A DNA stretch of 64,000 nucleotides from Saccharopolyspora gloriosae (GCF_014203325.1 NZ_JACHIV010000001.1:5829501-5893500); one strand, 5' to 3'; shown: positions 10,015-20,690, counted from the first letter of the stretch. A program made the numbers and translations. The notes: generated by a model from the letters alone, not told the origin.

Positions 10015-11730
10015 TCACACCAGCGGCAGCCGCAGGGCCGCGGGAGCGTCGGCGGGCACCGCCGGGCTCTTCGGGGCGACCGGCTCCATCCGCCGGTAGC
10101 CGTCGGCCTGCGCGGCGCGCCGGTCCGGCTCGCCCTTGTTCGGCCACATCGAGAACGCCCGCTCCGCCTGCGCGGTGATCGTCAGCGACGGGTTGACCCC
10201 GAGGTTCGCGGTGATCGCCGAGCCGTCCACGATCGACAGCGTGGGGTGCCCGAACGCCCGGTGGTACGGGTCGACGACCCCGTGCTCGGCGTCCTCCCCG
10301 ATGGCGCAGCCGCCGATGAAGTGCGCGGTCATCGGCATGTCGACCAGTTCGCCCCAGGTGCCGCCCGCGATCCCGCCGATCTTCTCGGCGACCCGCTCGT
10401 TGGCTTCCTCGCCTGCGGGGATGAAGCTGGGGTTGGGCGCCCCGTGCCCTTGCCGGGAGGTGAGCCGGGAGCCGAACAGGCCGCGCTTGACGCGGGTGAT
10501 CAGCGAGTTGTCCAGGCTCTGCATCACCAGCAGGATGATCGTGCGCTCGCTCCAGTTGCGCACGATCGCCATCTTCAGCGCCTTCACCGGGTCGTTGCGC
10601 ACGAACCGCAGCCACTGCTTCCAGCGCGGATCGGGCTGGCCGCCCTTGGTGGGGAAGGTCTGCAGCAGGCCCATCGCGTTGCTGCCCTTGCCGTAGCGGA
10701 CGGGTTCGATGTGGGTGTCCTCGTCGGGGTGGAACGACGAGGTGATCGCGACCCCGCTGGAGTAGTTCTGCTCGCCGACCTGCGGCACCTGCGCCCCGAT
10801 GATCGCCTCGGAGTTCGTGCGGGTCAGCTCACCCAGCTTCGCCGACAGCCGCGGCAGGTCGCCGCGGTCCCGCGCTCGATGCAGCAGGTTCTGGGTGCCC
10901 CAGGTCCCGGCGGCGACGACGACCTGGTCGGCGGTGAACACCGAGCTGCCGAAGGCGGTCTTCGCCCCGGTGCGCCGGGTCCCGATCCGCCAGCGCCCGT
11001 CGCCGCCTTCGGCGAGCCGGTGCACGGTGGTCATCGGGAACACCTCGGCGCCACCGGCCTCCGCGAGGTGCAGGTAGTTCTTGACCAGGGTGTTCTTCGC
11101 CCCGACCCGGCAGCCGGTCATGCAGGCGCCGCATTCGGTGCAGCCGGTCCGGGAGGGTCCGGCGCCGCCGAAGTACGGGTCGGCGACCGTCTCCCCCGGC
11201 TTGCCGAAGTGCACGCCCACCGGGGTCGGGTGGTAGCTGCCGCCGACGCCCATGTCGGTGGCGACCTGCTTCATCACCACGTCCGACGGCGTGGTCGTCG
11301 GGTTCGTGACCACGCCGAGCATCCGGCTGGCCTGGTCGTAGTGCGGGGAGAGCTCGGACTCCCAGTCGGTGATGTGCGCCCATTGCGAGTCGTTGTAGAA
11401 CGGCTTCAGCGGCCGGTAGAGCGTGTTCGCGTAGACCAGCGAGCCGCCGCCGACCCCGGAGCCGGCCAGGATCAGGCAGTCCCGCAGCAGGTGGATGCGC
11501 TGGATGCCGTAGCAGCCGATCTGCGGCGCCCACAGGAACCGGCGCAGGTCCCAGGAGGTCTTCGCGAACTCGTCGTCGCTGAAGCGCCGCCCGGCCTCCA
11601 GCACGGCCACCCGGTAGCCCTTCTCCGTGAGCCGCAGCGCGGCGACGCTCCCGCCGAAGCCGGAACCGATCACAACGACGTCGTAGTGGTGGGGCCCTCG
11701 TTGACCTTGAGCACCGTTGCTGGAAGCCAT
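10015..11730 (-). CDS. choD: ChoD-like GMC oxidoreductase (putative cholesterol/steroid oxidase)
   Basis: The 571-residue FAD-dependent oxidoreductase of the GMC family closely resembles mycobacterial ChoD. The dinucleotide-binding motif is at the N-terminus (VVVIGSGFGGSVAALRLTEK). A cysteine-rich stretch (GCTECGACMTGCRVGAKNTL) and the C-terminal GMC motif (HFIGGCAIGEDAEHG ... GVNPSLTITAQAERA) are present. There is no signal peptide, so it is cytoplasmic. The family was named for cholesterol oxidase activity, but the true substrate of ChoD proteins is unsettled, so steroid oxidation is only a label here. Its position between guaA and guaB3 matches the mycobacterial gene order, which supports orthology. 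Confidence 0.85.
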   Translation of the reverse strand: MASSNGAQGQRGPHHYDVVVIGSGFGGSVAALRLTEKGYRVAVLEAGRRFSDDEFAKTSWDLRRFLWAPQIGCYGIQRIHLLRDCLILAGSGVGGGSLVYANTLYRPLKPFYNDSQWAHITDWESELSPHYDQASRMLGVVTNPTTTPSDVVMKQVATDMGVGGSYHPTPVGVHFGKPGETVADPYFGGAGPSRTGCTECGACMTGCRVGAKNTLVKNYLHLAEAGGAEVFPMTTVHRLAEGGDGRWRIGTRRTGAKTAFGSSVFTADQVVVAAGTWGTQNLLHRARDRGDLPRLSAKLGELTRTNSEAIIGAQVPQVGEQNYSSGVAITSSFHPDEDTHIEPVRYGKGSNAMGLLQTFPTKGGQPDPRWKQWLRFVRNDPVKALKMAIVRNWSERTIILLVMQSLDNSLITRVKRGLFGSRLTSRQGHGAPNPSFIPAGEEANERVAEKIGGIAGGTWGELVDMPMTAHFIGGCAIGEDAEHGVVDPYHRAFGHPTLSIVDGSAITANLGVNPSLTITAQAERAFSMWPNKGEPDRRAAQADGYRRMEPVAPKSPAVPADAPAALRLPLV

Positions 11731-11931
11731 GCGGACACGTTAGCCGTCATTACTCGCGGGTAGCCAGAGTTTTCGACTACTCCACCAGGCGGAATCGCAC
11801 CTCCGGCACAGCAGACGCACGACCTACCCCACGAACGACACCACGAGCCTTGAACCGACCAGCCCGCGAACCCAAGATCAACGAACCCACACCTGCCCGC
11901 CCCCCGACCACAGTCCCGCGCATCGCGGCGA

Positions 11932-12230
11932 AGCCGTGCCTCGGGCGGGCAAAGCCACGCCTGCCTCACGGCCGAAGGCCGTGCCTTGGGCGGCGAAGCC
12001 GTGCCTTGGGCGGCGAAGCCACGCCTGCCTTGCGGCCGAAGGCCGTGCCTGTATTCGCGCAGCGAATAGCCCACGTCCCAAAGCCGCCCACCCGCGGGTT
12101 CTCAGCGGCTTCCTCGCGAGGACAGCTTTTTCCCTCGTGGCGGAGCCACTCGGGAAAAAGATCCCGCAGCGAGGAAGCCGCTGAGGTTCCGCTAAGCGAC
12201 CACCAAAGCAGAACGAGCCGTGGAAGCACT
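11932..12230 (+). repeat. Structured dispersed element, copy 3 (perfect 16-bp hairpin, extended GAA-loop array)
   Basis: Arms CTCAGCGGCTTCCTCG (12101-12116) and CGAGGAAGCCGCTGAG (12170-12185) are perfectly complementary, with the inner CTTTTTCCC/GGGAAAAAG stem. Upstream, 11932-12070 carries a tandem array of CGGC-GAA-GCCG and CGGCC-GAA-GGCCG mini-hairpins ending in TATTCGC-GCA-GCGAATA. The tail (GCAGAACGAGCCGTGGAAGC) is shared with copy 4. The 628-base gap between guaB3 and choD holds this element and no convincing gene; I see nothing further in 12231-12358. Confidence 0.82.
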
Positions 12231-12358
12231 CAGTGAACCCGGCATTCCACGCACCACAGCAACCACACGCCCAAACCCGGGAAGGCTCTCAAACCCGACA
12301 CCACACGCCAAGCCGAGCAAGACTCCAAAGCCCGGCCACCAGAGCAACCCCCCGGCGA

Positions 12359-13489
12359 TCACCGCCGCAAACTAAGACCGACCTTCTGGAATTCCTTGAG
12401 TTCCGAGTACCCGGTCTTCGCCATCGAGCGGCGGAGGCCGCCGAACAGGTTGATGGTGCCGAACGGGTCGCTGCTCGGCCCGAACAGCAGCGTTTCGAGG
12501 TCGGCGCCGGCGCCGGTGAAGCCGACGATCTCGCTGCGCGGCAGGTTCGGGTGCGCGGCGGCGGACGTCCAGTAGTAGCCCTGCGCCGGTGCCTCTTCCG
12601 CTTCGGTCAGCGCTTCGCCCAGCATCACCGCGTCGGCGCCGCACGCGATGGCCTTCGCGATGTCGCCGGAGTAGGACAGCGCCCCGTCGGCGAGCACGTG
12701 CACGTACCGGCCACCGGTCTCGTCGAGGTAGTCGCGGCGCGCGGCGGCGGCGTCGGCGATGGCGGTGGCCATCGGCACTCCGATGCCCAGGACCTGCGTG
12801 GTCGTCGCGGAGCGGGACTGGCCGAATCCGACGATCACTCCGGCGGCGCCGGTGCGCATCAGGTGCATCGCGGTGCGGTAGTCGCCCACGCCGCCTGCGA
12901 TCACCGGCACGTCGAGGTCCGCGATGAAGCGCTTCAGGTTCAGCGGTTCGCCGTCGCGGGCGACGTGTTCGGCCGAGACGATGGTGCCGTGCACCATGAG
13001 CACTTCGACTCCGGCGGCCAGCAGGTCGGGGGTGAGCTCTTCGGCGTGCTGCGGGCTGACCCGCGCGGCGACCGTGACCCCGGAGTCCTTGATCTCCTTG
13101 ATCGACTGGGTGAGCAGGTCGCGGCGCAACGGAGCCGCGTGCAGCTCCTGCAGCAGCGTGATGGCGGCGGCCGGGTCCTCGTTCTCCTCGGCGGTGCGCA
13201 CGACTTCGAGCAGCTTCTCCTCGACGTTGGAGTGCCGCGCCCAGAGCCCTTCGGCGTTGAGCACGCCGAGGCCGCCGAGCTCACCGACGCGGATCGCGGT
13301 CGCCGGGGACACCACGGCGTCCGTCGGGTGCGTCACCAGCGGGATGTCGAACCGGTACGCGTCGATCTGCCAGGCCAGCGACACGTCCTGCGACGAACGG
13401 GTCCGCCGGGACGGGACGATCTCGATGTCCTCCAGGTCGTACCCCCGCATGGCCGTCCGGCCCATGCCGATCTCAACCAGATCCCGCAC
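12359..13489 (-). CDS. guaB3: GuaB3-family IMP dehydrogenase-like protein
   Basis: The 376-residue TIM-barrel protein of the IMPDH/GMP reductase superfamily is of the GuaB3 type found in actinobacteria, without CBS domains. The phosphate-binding region is clear (VPVIAGGVGDYRTAMHLMRT, ACGADAVMLGEALTEAEE), as is the family C-terminus INLFGGLRRSMAKTGYSELK. At the position of the IMPDH catalytic loop (GPGSICTTR in GuaB) it reads GFGQSRSATTTQ, with no cysteine, so ordinary IMPDH chemistry is doubtful. A regulatory or GMP-reductase-like role has been proposed for some members; the function is open. GTG 13489 follows GGGAGGA. It is in the same strand block as guaA and guaB. Confidence 0.9.
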   Translation of the reverse strand: MRDLVEIGMGRTAMRGYDLEDIEIVPSRRTRSSQDVSLAWQIDAYRFDIPLVTHPTDAVVSPATAIRVGELGGLGVLNAEGLWARHSNVEEKLLEVVRTAEENEDPAAAITLLQELHAAPLRRDLLTQSIKEIKDSGVTVAARVSPQHAEELTPDLLAAGVEVLMVHGTIVSAEHVARDGEPLNLKRFIADLDVPVIAGGVGDYRTAMHLMRTGAAGVIVGFGQSRSATTTQVLGIGVPMATAIADAAAARRDYLDETGGRYVHVLADGALSYSGDIAKAIACGADAVMLGEALTEAEEAPAQGYYWTSAAAHPNLPRSEIVGFTGAGADLETLLFGPSSDPFGTINLFGGLRRSMAKTGYSELKEFQKVGLSLRR

Positions 13490-13596
13490 GTCAAGTCCTC
13501 CCTACCAGCACCACGGCACTCCAACGGAGCATTCTCTCTACTCCGGGCTCGGACCTCGCATCCGCCCCGGTCTTTCGGCTCCGGCGCCCGGTGCGT

Positions 13597-14163
13597 TCAG
13601 GCGTGCGGGGCAAGGCCCGCGACGGTCAGCCGGAACAACCTGTCGGCTTCGGCGGCGGCGTCGGCGCGGTGTTCGACGGCCAGCACGATGCCGACGATCA
13701 CCGTGATCAGGTCGGCGAGGGCGATGTCCGCTCGCACCGCACCGTCGCGCACGGCGCGGTCCAGCAGCGGTGTTCCCGCTTCCTCCAGCGCTCCGGCGCA
13801 GGTGTTGCCCTGGACGGGGTCGGCGTCGGGTCCCGCGTAGGACAGCGCGACCGCCAGGCCGCGGACGGTGGCGCAGTAGGCGACCACTTCGTCGAGCCAG
13901 CGCAGTAGCGCGTCGCGGCCGTCGGGCGCACCGGTCAGTTCGGCGGCGCGACGGCTCAGCGCGTCGATGCGGCTGTGCGAGACCGCTTCGAGCAGGGCGC
14001 GGCGCGTGGGGAAGTGCCTGCGCACGGTCGCCGATCCGACTCCGGCGGTGCGGGCGATCTGCTCCAGGGACGCTTCGGCGCCGCGGGCGGCGACCTCTTG
14101 TTCGGCCACGGCGAGGATGCGGGCGTGGTTGCGCCGGGCGTCCGAGCGCTGCGCGCCGGTCAC
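13597..14163 (-). CDS. TetR-family repressor
   Basis: The 188-residue regulator has an N-terminal TetR helix-turn-helix (ARILAVAEQEVAARGAEASL, IARTAGVGSATVRRHFPTRR). The C-terminal ligand domain belongs to the group with a C-terminal helix TVIVGIVLAVEHRADAAAEA. GTG 14163 is chosen because AGGAGG lies just upstream, although the frame continues far beyond it. It is divergent from an NmrA-like gene, with 93 bases between starts that contain two near-identical palindromes, very likely its operators. It probably represses itself and the NmrA gene. Confidence 0.9.
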   Translation of the reverse strand: MTGAQRSDARRNHARILAVAEQEVAARGAEASLEQIARTAGVGSATVRRHFPTRRALLEAVSHSRIDALSRRAAELTGAPDGRDALLRWLDEVVAYCATVRGLAVALSYAGPDADPVQGNTCAGALEEAGTPLLDRAVRDGAVRADIALADLITVIVGIVLAVEHRADAAAEADRLFRLTVAGLAPHA

Positions 14164-14186
14164 GGCGTCACCTCCTGCTTCACAAA

Positions 14187-14203
14187 ACGGCGGGGTCCGC
14201 CGT
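14187..14203. promoter_or_regulatory. Putative TetR operator 1
   Basis: ACGGCGGGGTCCGCCGT is a 17-bp near-perfect palindrome. It lies 23 bases upstream of the TetR start and 34 bp centre-to-centre from the second copy. Repression of both divergent genes is inferred from position. Confidence 0.7.
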
Positions 14204-14220
14204 ATCGTACGGGAACACAA

Positions 14221-14237
14221 ACGGCGGGCCCCGCCGT
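14221..14237. promoter_or_regulatory. Putative TetR operator 2
   Basis: ACGGCGGGCCCCGCCGT is a 17-bp palindrome matching operator 1 at 16 of 17 positions. It sits 19 bases before the NmrA-like start codon and so overlaps the transcript start or 5-prime leader. Confidence 0.7.
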
Positions 14238-14256
14238 TTTTCTCCCGAGGAGCAGC

Positions 14257-15177
14257 ATGCCGACCCAACCCGCACCCGTCCTGGTCTCCGGCGCCACCGG
14301 CAGGCAGGGCGGAGCCACCGCCCGCGCCCTGCTCGCCGCGGGCGTTCCCGTCCGCGCCCTGGTGCGCGACCCCGAGACCGAACGCGCCGCCGCGGTGCGC
14401 GCGCTCGGAGCCGATCTGGTGACCGGCGACCTCCGCGACCGCGACTCCCTGGCACCGGCGGTCGACGGCGTCCGCGCGGTCTTCTCCGTGCAGATGCCGG
14501 AGCTCACCGAAGACGGATTCGACTTCGACGGCGAGGTCGCCCAAGCCACCAACCTCGTCGAAGCGGCCCGCGCCGCCGAGGTGGCGCAGTTCGTGCACAC
14601 CTCGGTCAGCGGCGCCGGTCAGCACACCGAGGTGCCCGGCATGGCCGAAGGCCGGTGGGGAGTGGCGCGCAGCCTGGGCGCCAAGAGCGCGATCCAGGAC
14701 CGGGTCCGCGAAGCCGGTTTTCCCAGCTGGACGCTGCTCAAGCCCGCCTTCTTCATGGCGAACTTCCTGCCCTCGATGGGCTTCCTGTTCCCGCGCGGCG
14801 TCGAAGGCGGCCTGGTCAGCGTCCTCAAGCCGGACACCCGCCTGTCCCTGATCGCGACGGCGGACATCGGGGCCGCGGCGGCCGCCGCGATCGCCGAGCC
14901 GGCGCGGTTCCACGAGGTCGAACTGGAACTGGCGGGCGACTTCCTGCCGATGGAGCGGATCGCCGAAGTACTCTCCGGCGCGCTCGGCGTCCCGCTGACG
15001 GCCCCCGACATGACCGAGGCCGAAGCACTGGCCGCCGGGATGCCGGGCATGGGCGCCACCCACGACTACCTGAACGCGGTCGGCCAGCCGGCCCGCCCCG
15101 AGTTCGCCGCCGAACTGGGCCTGCCCACCACCGCGGTCGAGCAGTGGGCGGCGGAACACCTGCGCGCGGGCGCGTGA
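14257..15177 (+). CDS. NmrA-like NAD(P)-binding protein
   Basis: The 306-residue atypical short-chain dehydrogenase of the NmrA/HSCARG family starts with the nucleotide-binding motif VLVSGATGRQGGATARALLA (GxxGxxG). The NmrA body follows (VRALVRDPETERAAAVRALG, FVHTSVSGAGQHTEV, SWTLLKPAFFMANFLPSMGF). Members are redox sensors or NAD(P)H-dependent oxidoreductases; the catalytic Tyr-Lys pair of classical enzymes is not evident. ATG 14257 follows CGAGGAG. It is controlled from a promoter flanked by two TetR-type palindromes and shares that region with the divergent tetR gene, so it is the probable target. Confidence 0.88.
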   Translation: MPTQPAPVLVSGATGRQGGATARALLAAGVPVRALVRDPETERAAAVRALGADLVTGDLRDRDSLAPAVDGVRAVFSVQMPELTEDGFDFDGEVAQATNLVEAARAAEVAQFVHTSVSGAGQHTEVPGMAEGRWGVARSLGAKSAIQDRVREAGFPSWTLLKPAFFMANFLPSMGFLFPRGVEGGLVSVLKPDTRLSLIATADIGAAAAAAIAEPARFHEVELELAGDFLPMERIAEVLSGALGVPLTAPDMTEAEALAAGMPGMGATHDYLNAVGQPARPEFAAELGLPTTAVEQWAAEHLRAGA

Positions 15178-15188
15178 CCCGCGAGCGA

Positions 15189-15220
15189 GGGGCTCGGGAA
15201 CCGATCGGCTCCCGAGCCCC
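15189..15220. terminator. Bidirectional terminator between NmrA-like gene and guaB
   Basis: GGGGCTCGGGA (15189-15199) and TCCCGAGCCCC (15210-15220) form an 11-bp perfect stem in the 49-base gap between two convergent genes. Confidence 0.8.
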
Positions 15221-15226
15221 CGCGCC

Positions 15227-17548
<2,322 letters not shown>

Positions 17549-18874
17549 TCAGTTCGGCCGGGGGAACAACCCGCCGCCGTGGTTCGGGTCCGAGGTGGAA
17601 CCGTCGGTGCTCCCGCTGGAGGGCACGTCCGTGCTCCCGCTGGTCTCGCTCGGCTGCGTGGTCGGCTCCGTCGGCTCCTGCGAGGAGCTCGGCGTGCTCG
17701 GCGACGTCGGCGTCGGCAGGTCCGTCGGCGGCACCTGCGGGTGCGACGGCGGCGGCGGCTCCACGGTCGTCGTCGGCACGTGGTCCGAACTCGACGTGGA
17801 CTCCGAGGTCGACGGGTCGGACGGGTGGGAGCCTTCGAACTGCTGCCGCAACGCCTCGTGCTGCGCTTCCAGCTCCTTCAGCCGGTCGCCGGCGTCCTGC
17901 ATCGTCCGGCGCGCGAGTGCGAGCGAGGCCCGCGCATCGCTGCGCTGGCCCGAGTTCCACTGCTCCTCGGCCTGGTCGAGCTGGTCCTGGGCTTGCGCCG
18001 CGGCCTTGGACTCCTGCGCGTGGTCGGTGTAGAGCACCTGCGCCACACCCCACAGCATGTCGCCGGGCATCGCGTCCCGCGCCGCCAGGCCCACACCGGT
18101 GAAACCGATCATCAGCACCGCCGCGGCCGAGGCCACCGGAACCAGGTGCCTGCGGCGGGACTTGCGCCGCGGACGGCTGCCCGCGGCGATCGCGGCGACG
18201 GCGGCGTCGGTGTCCACGAGGTCACCGATCGGGGCCGCGTCGACCTCCCGGCGCCACGCGACGAGCAGCGACTCCAACCCGGGCCCGGTGTCCGCGGATT
18301 CCGCGGGCACGCTCGGGTTGGTGCCGCCGAGCGCGTCGAGCAGCGCGTCGTCGGCCTGCAGTTCGGAGAGGTTCAGCGGCTCCGCGCCGACCTCGTCGGG
18401 ATCGATCAGCCCCGCGGCGGTCGCCTGCGCGGTGTCGGCGGCGGCATCGGTCGCCAGCGGGCGCTGCCGGAAGTCCAGGACGGTGGCGCCGGCGCTCACC
18501 GGCTCCGCCTCGAACTCCTCCTCGGGGCGCGCGATCGTCGACTCCGCTGCCGCGTCGTCATCCGCGCCGTCGACCCGCGCGGCGGGTTCGTCGTACGTGG
18601 CCGAATCGGCCGAATGGCCGGTAGAGTGGTCCTCGGCGTCCGGCACCGGACCGTCGGTGACCCCGGCGGCGTTCGACCCGGCTGCCACCGAGGTGGCGGA
18701 GTCGGACTCTCGATTGTCGATCAGCTCGGCTCCCTCGCCAGCGGCGGGCACGGCCGGAGAGTCCTCCGAAGCACGTGTCTCGCCCGCACGGTCGTCCTGC
18801 CGGCCGGAATCGACGGGAACGTCCGAGGTGTGCTCCCTTTTCGGGGAGCGCTCGGGCTCTTCCCGCTCGACCAT
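17549..18874 (-). CDS. rsdA: Anti-sigma-D factor (RsdA family, DUF5667)
   Basis: The 441-residue type I membrane protein is encoded directly after sigD; the SigD TGA abuts its ATG, so the two are translationally coupled. The putative sigma-binding segment is about residues 166-215 (PLNLSELQADDALLDALGG, LESLLVAWRREVDAAPI). A basic stop-transfer region precedes one transmembrane helix at about 243-265. The extracytoplasmic part has a Gln/Ala-rich coiled segment (KAAAQAQDQLDQAEEQWNSG) and a long Pro/Ser/Thr-rich tail suited to the cell wall. An acidic, probably disordered N-terminal extension of about 160 residues makes it longer than the roughly 300-residue mycobacterial protein. It should hold SigD inactive at the membrane until proteolysis. 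Confidence 0.85.
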   Translation of the reverse strand: MVEREEPERSPKREHTSDVPVDSGRQDDRAGETRASEDSPAVPAAGEGAELIDNRESDSATSVAAGSNAAGVTDGPVPDAEDHSTGHSADSATYDEPAARVDGADDDAAAESTIARPEEEFEAEPVSAGATVLDFRQRPLATDAAADTAQATAAGLIDPDEVGAEPLNLSELQADDALLDALGGTNPSVPAESADTGPGLESLLVAWRREVDAAPIGDLVDTDAAVAAIAAGSRPRRKSRRRHLVPVASAAAVLMIGFTGVGLAARDAMPGDMLWGVAQVLYTDHAQESKAAAQAQDQLDQAEEQWNSGQRSDARASLALARRTMQDAGDRLKELEAQHEALRQQFEGSHPSDPSTSESTSSSDHVPTTTVEPPPPSHPQVPPTDLPTPTSPSTPSSSQEPTEPTTQPSETSGSTDVPSSGSTDGSTSDPNHGGGLFPRPN

Positions 18875-19447
18875 TCAGACCACCTCCTCCGCGGACAGCG
18901 TCTTGCGTAGCCGGGCCAGTGCGCGGTGCTGTGCCACCCGCACCGCTCCCGGAGTCGAACCGACCGCTTCGGCGGTTTCCTCCGCGGACAACCCGACGAC
19001 CACCCGGAGCAGCAGGATCTCCCGCTGCTTGGCCGGGAGGACACGCAATAGCTGCGCCATCCTGCCCGAAAGCTCACCTTGCATGGCCCGCTGCTCCGGT
19101 CCAGCCTCGGACTCCGGGGTGTCCGGAACGTCCGCCACCGGTTCGGAGCGGTTGCGGGCCGACGCTCGGTGCGCATCAGCCACCTTGTGTGCGGCGATGC
19201 CGTACACGAACGCCAGGAAAGGACGACCCTGGTCCCGGTAGCTGGGCAGCGCCGTCAACACGGCGAGGCACACTTCCTGGGCGACGTCATCCGCCGAAGC
19301 GAACGACCGTTCGTTTCGTCCTACCCTGGCGCGGCAGTACCGCACCACCAAAGGACGGATTTCGGCCAGCAAGCGCTCGATCGACTGACGATCGCCGTCG
19401 ACGGCGGCGCCTACAAGTGCGTCCAGCCCGTCCCCCACGTTGCTCAT
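18875..19447 (-). CDS. sigD: ECF RNA polymerase sigma factor SigD
   Basis: The 190-residue ECF sigma factor has region 2 at about residues 25-95 (RYCRARVGRNERSFASADDV, AQEVCLAVLTALPSYRDQGR, PFLAFVYGIAAHKVADAHR). Region 4 is at about 125-185 (LLRVLPAKQREILLLRVVVG, LSAEETAEAVGSTPGAVRVA). It directs polymerase to a small regulon. Its anti-sigma gene follows without a gap, and bldM, a MerR gene and whiB lie upstream, matching the conserved sigD-bldM-whiB locus of actinobacteria. ATG 19447 gives MSNVGDGLDALVGAA. Confidence 0.93.
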   Translation of the reverse strand: MSNVGDGLDALVGAAVDGDRQSIERLLAEIRPLVVRYCRARVGRNERSFASADDVAQEVCLAVLTALPSYRDQGRPFLAFVYGIAAHKVADAHRASARNRSEPVADVPDTPESEAGPEQRAMQGELSGRMAQLLRVLPAKQREILLLRVVVGLSAEETAEAVGSTPGAVRVAQHRALARLRKTLSAEEVV

Positions 19448-20093
19448 CGCAGACAGCAGCCCTGGTGTTACGCGTTCAAGCGACTCGGATTTGCCCGGCG
19501 AACATCACGTGCTCCGCACGCAGCGCCGAGGTCACCGTACCGGGAAAGGACAGATCCCTGAACAGGGAGTGGGGGCCAGCGGCGGTCGTTGTCACGTAAC
19601 CATAACTACCAGATATCCACCCGAGCATCGTCCGCCCAGTACGGAACTCGCACTGATCGACGGATGGTAAGGGCGGACGCGGCGACCGCGATCGACTCCC
19701 GGCTCGACCTGGCCGGGTCATGAGACGTGTCCGTCGCCACGTCCCGGTGCGATGCACCGGGGCATGGCGACGGAAGTCCTGCCGACACCGCCGAGCCCGA
19801 ACGGCGGCGTCGAGGTGAACCGGGTGGCGGCCGAGGGCCGCGTTCCGGCGAGGGGCGTCACACAACAGGAAGGAGCTCCCACGGAACCTCCGCGGATCAT
19901 CCGTCGAGCCCTCGCGCGCGAGAACTCGGTCGCCGGGCCAGGCCGGGCGCCGGAACCGTCCGGGACGTGCGCCCCGGAACCGGTGCGGCGCGGGGCACGG
20001 TCCGCCGCCCGCGGGCGATCGGCGCACGTGGCGCTCCGACCGGAACCCGGATGATCGAGCGAGCAGGTGGGCATCCGTGGCAGTCCGTTCGGC
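19448..20093. other. 646-base gap between bldM and sigD, no gene called
   Basis: An A+T-richer stretch at 19590-19640 (GTAACCATAACTACCAGAT) looks like the sigD promoter zone, but no consensus could be fixed. A small hairpin TCCCT-GAAC-AGGGA is near 19555. Short open frames exist on both strands, but their third-position base use is unlike neighbouring genes, so none is called. Confidence 0.5.
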
Positions 20094-20690
20094 TCAGGCG
20101 ACCAGTCCCCGGCGGAACCCGTGCGCCACGGCCTGCGCCCGATCCCGGACTCCCAGCTTGCGGAAGAGCCGGCGGGCGTGGGTCTTGACGGTGTCTTCGG
20201 ACAGGTAGAGCTCGCGGCCGATCTGGCCGTTGCTCTTGCCCTGGCTCATCCCCCGCAGCACTTGCAGCTCTCGCTCGGTGAGCTGCACGCCCGGGTCGGA
20301 CGGCTGCCGCGGCGCGGGGACGGACGTGCTGGCCAGGGTGTGCGCCAGCGCGGCGACCAGTTCCGGCCGCGAGGCGTCCCAGCGCAGGTATCCGCGCGCA
20401 CCACCGGCGATCGCCGCCGCGATGCTGCCCGCGTCGTCCGGCGCACCGAAGACGATCACATTGGCTTGGGGATGAGCGGAGACGAGCCGTCTGGTGGCCT
20501 CGACACCGTTCGGCACCGCTCGCTGGGTGCCGACCAGCACGACGTCCACCGCTTGCCGCGCGAAGCGGGCGAGCAGCTCATCACCGTGGGCTACGCAATC
20601 AATCCGACTCACTCCGGGGACAGCAGACATCACGCGAGTGAGTCCTTCCCGGACGCTACGTCGGTCATCGCAGATCAGGACCGTCGTCAC
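20094..20690 (-). CDS. bldM: BldM-type atypical response regulator (phospho-Asp replaced by Gly)
   Basis: The 198-residue regulator has an N-terminal receiver-like domain (VLICDDRRSVREGLTRVMSA, D8-D9 present). The C-terminal LuxR helix-turn-helix (LTERELQVLRGMSQGKSNGQ, IGRELYLSEDTVKTHARRLF) closely matches Streptomyces BldM. The normal phosphorylation site is lost: position 54 is Gly in VDVVLVGTQRAV, where BldM has Asp54. Activity must therefore be phosphorylation-independent, for example by dimerisation or partner binding as described for BldM-WhiI. GTG 20690 follows AAGGAG. The neighbours sigD and whiB match the Streptomyces bldM locus. It probably controls development or a morphology programme. 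Confidence 0.88.
   Translation of the reverse strand: MTTVLICDDRRSVREGLTRVMSAVPGVSRIDCVAHGDELLARFARQAVDVVLVGTQRAVPNGVEATRRLVSAHPQANVIVFGAPDDAGSIAAAIAGGARGYLRWDASRPELVAALAHTLASTSVPAPRQPSDPGVQLTERELQVLRGMSQGKSNGQIGRELYLSEDTVKTHARRLFRKLGVRDRAQAVAHGFRRGLVA

Noticed and set aside
19476-20027. Open frame upstream of sigD (including a 50-residue C-terminal part)
   Set aside because: Third-position base use is unlike real genes here, there is no ribosome site, and it covers the likely sigD promoter.
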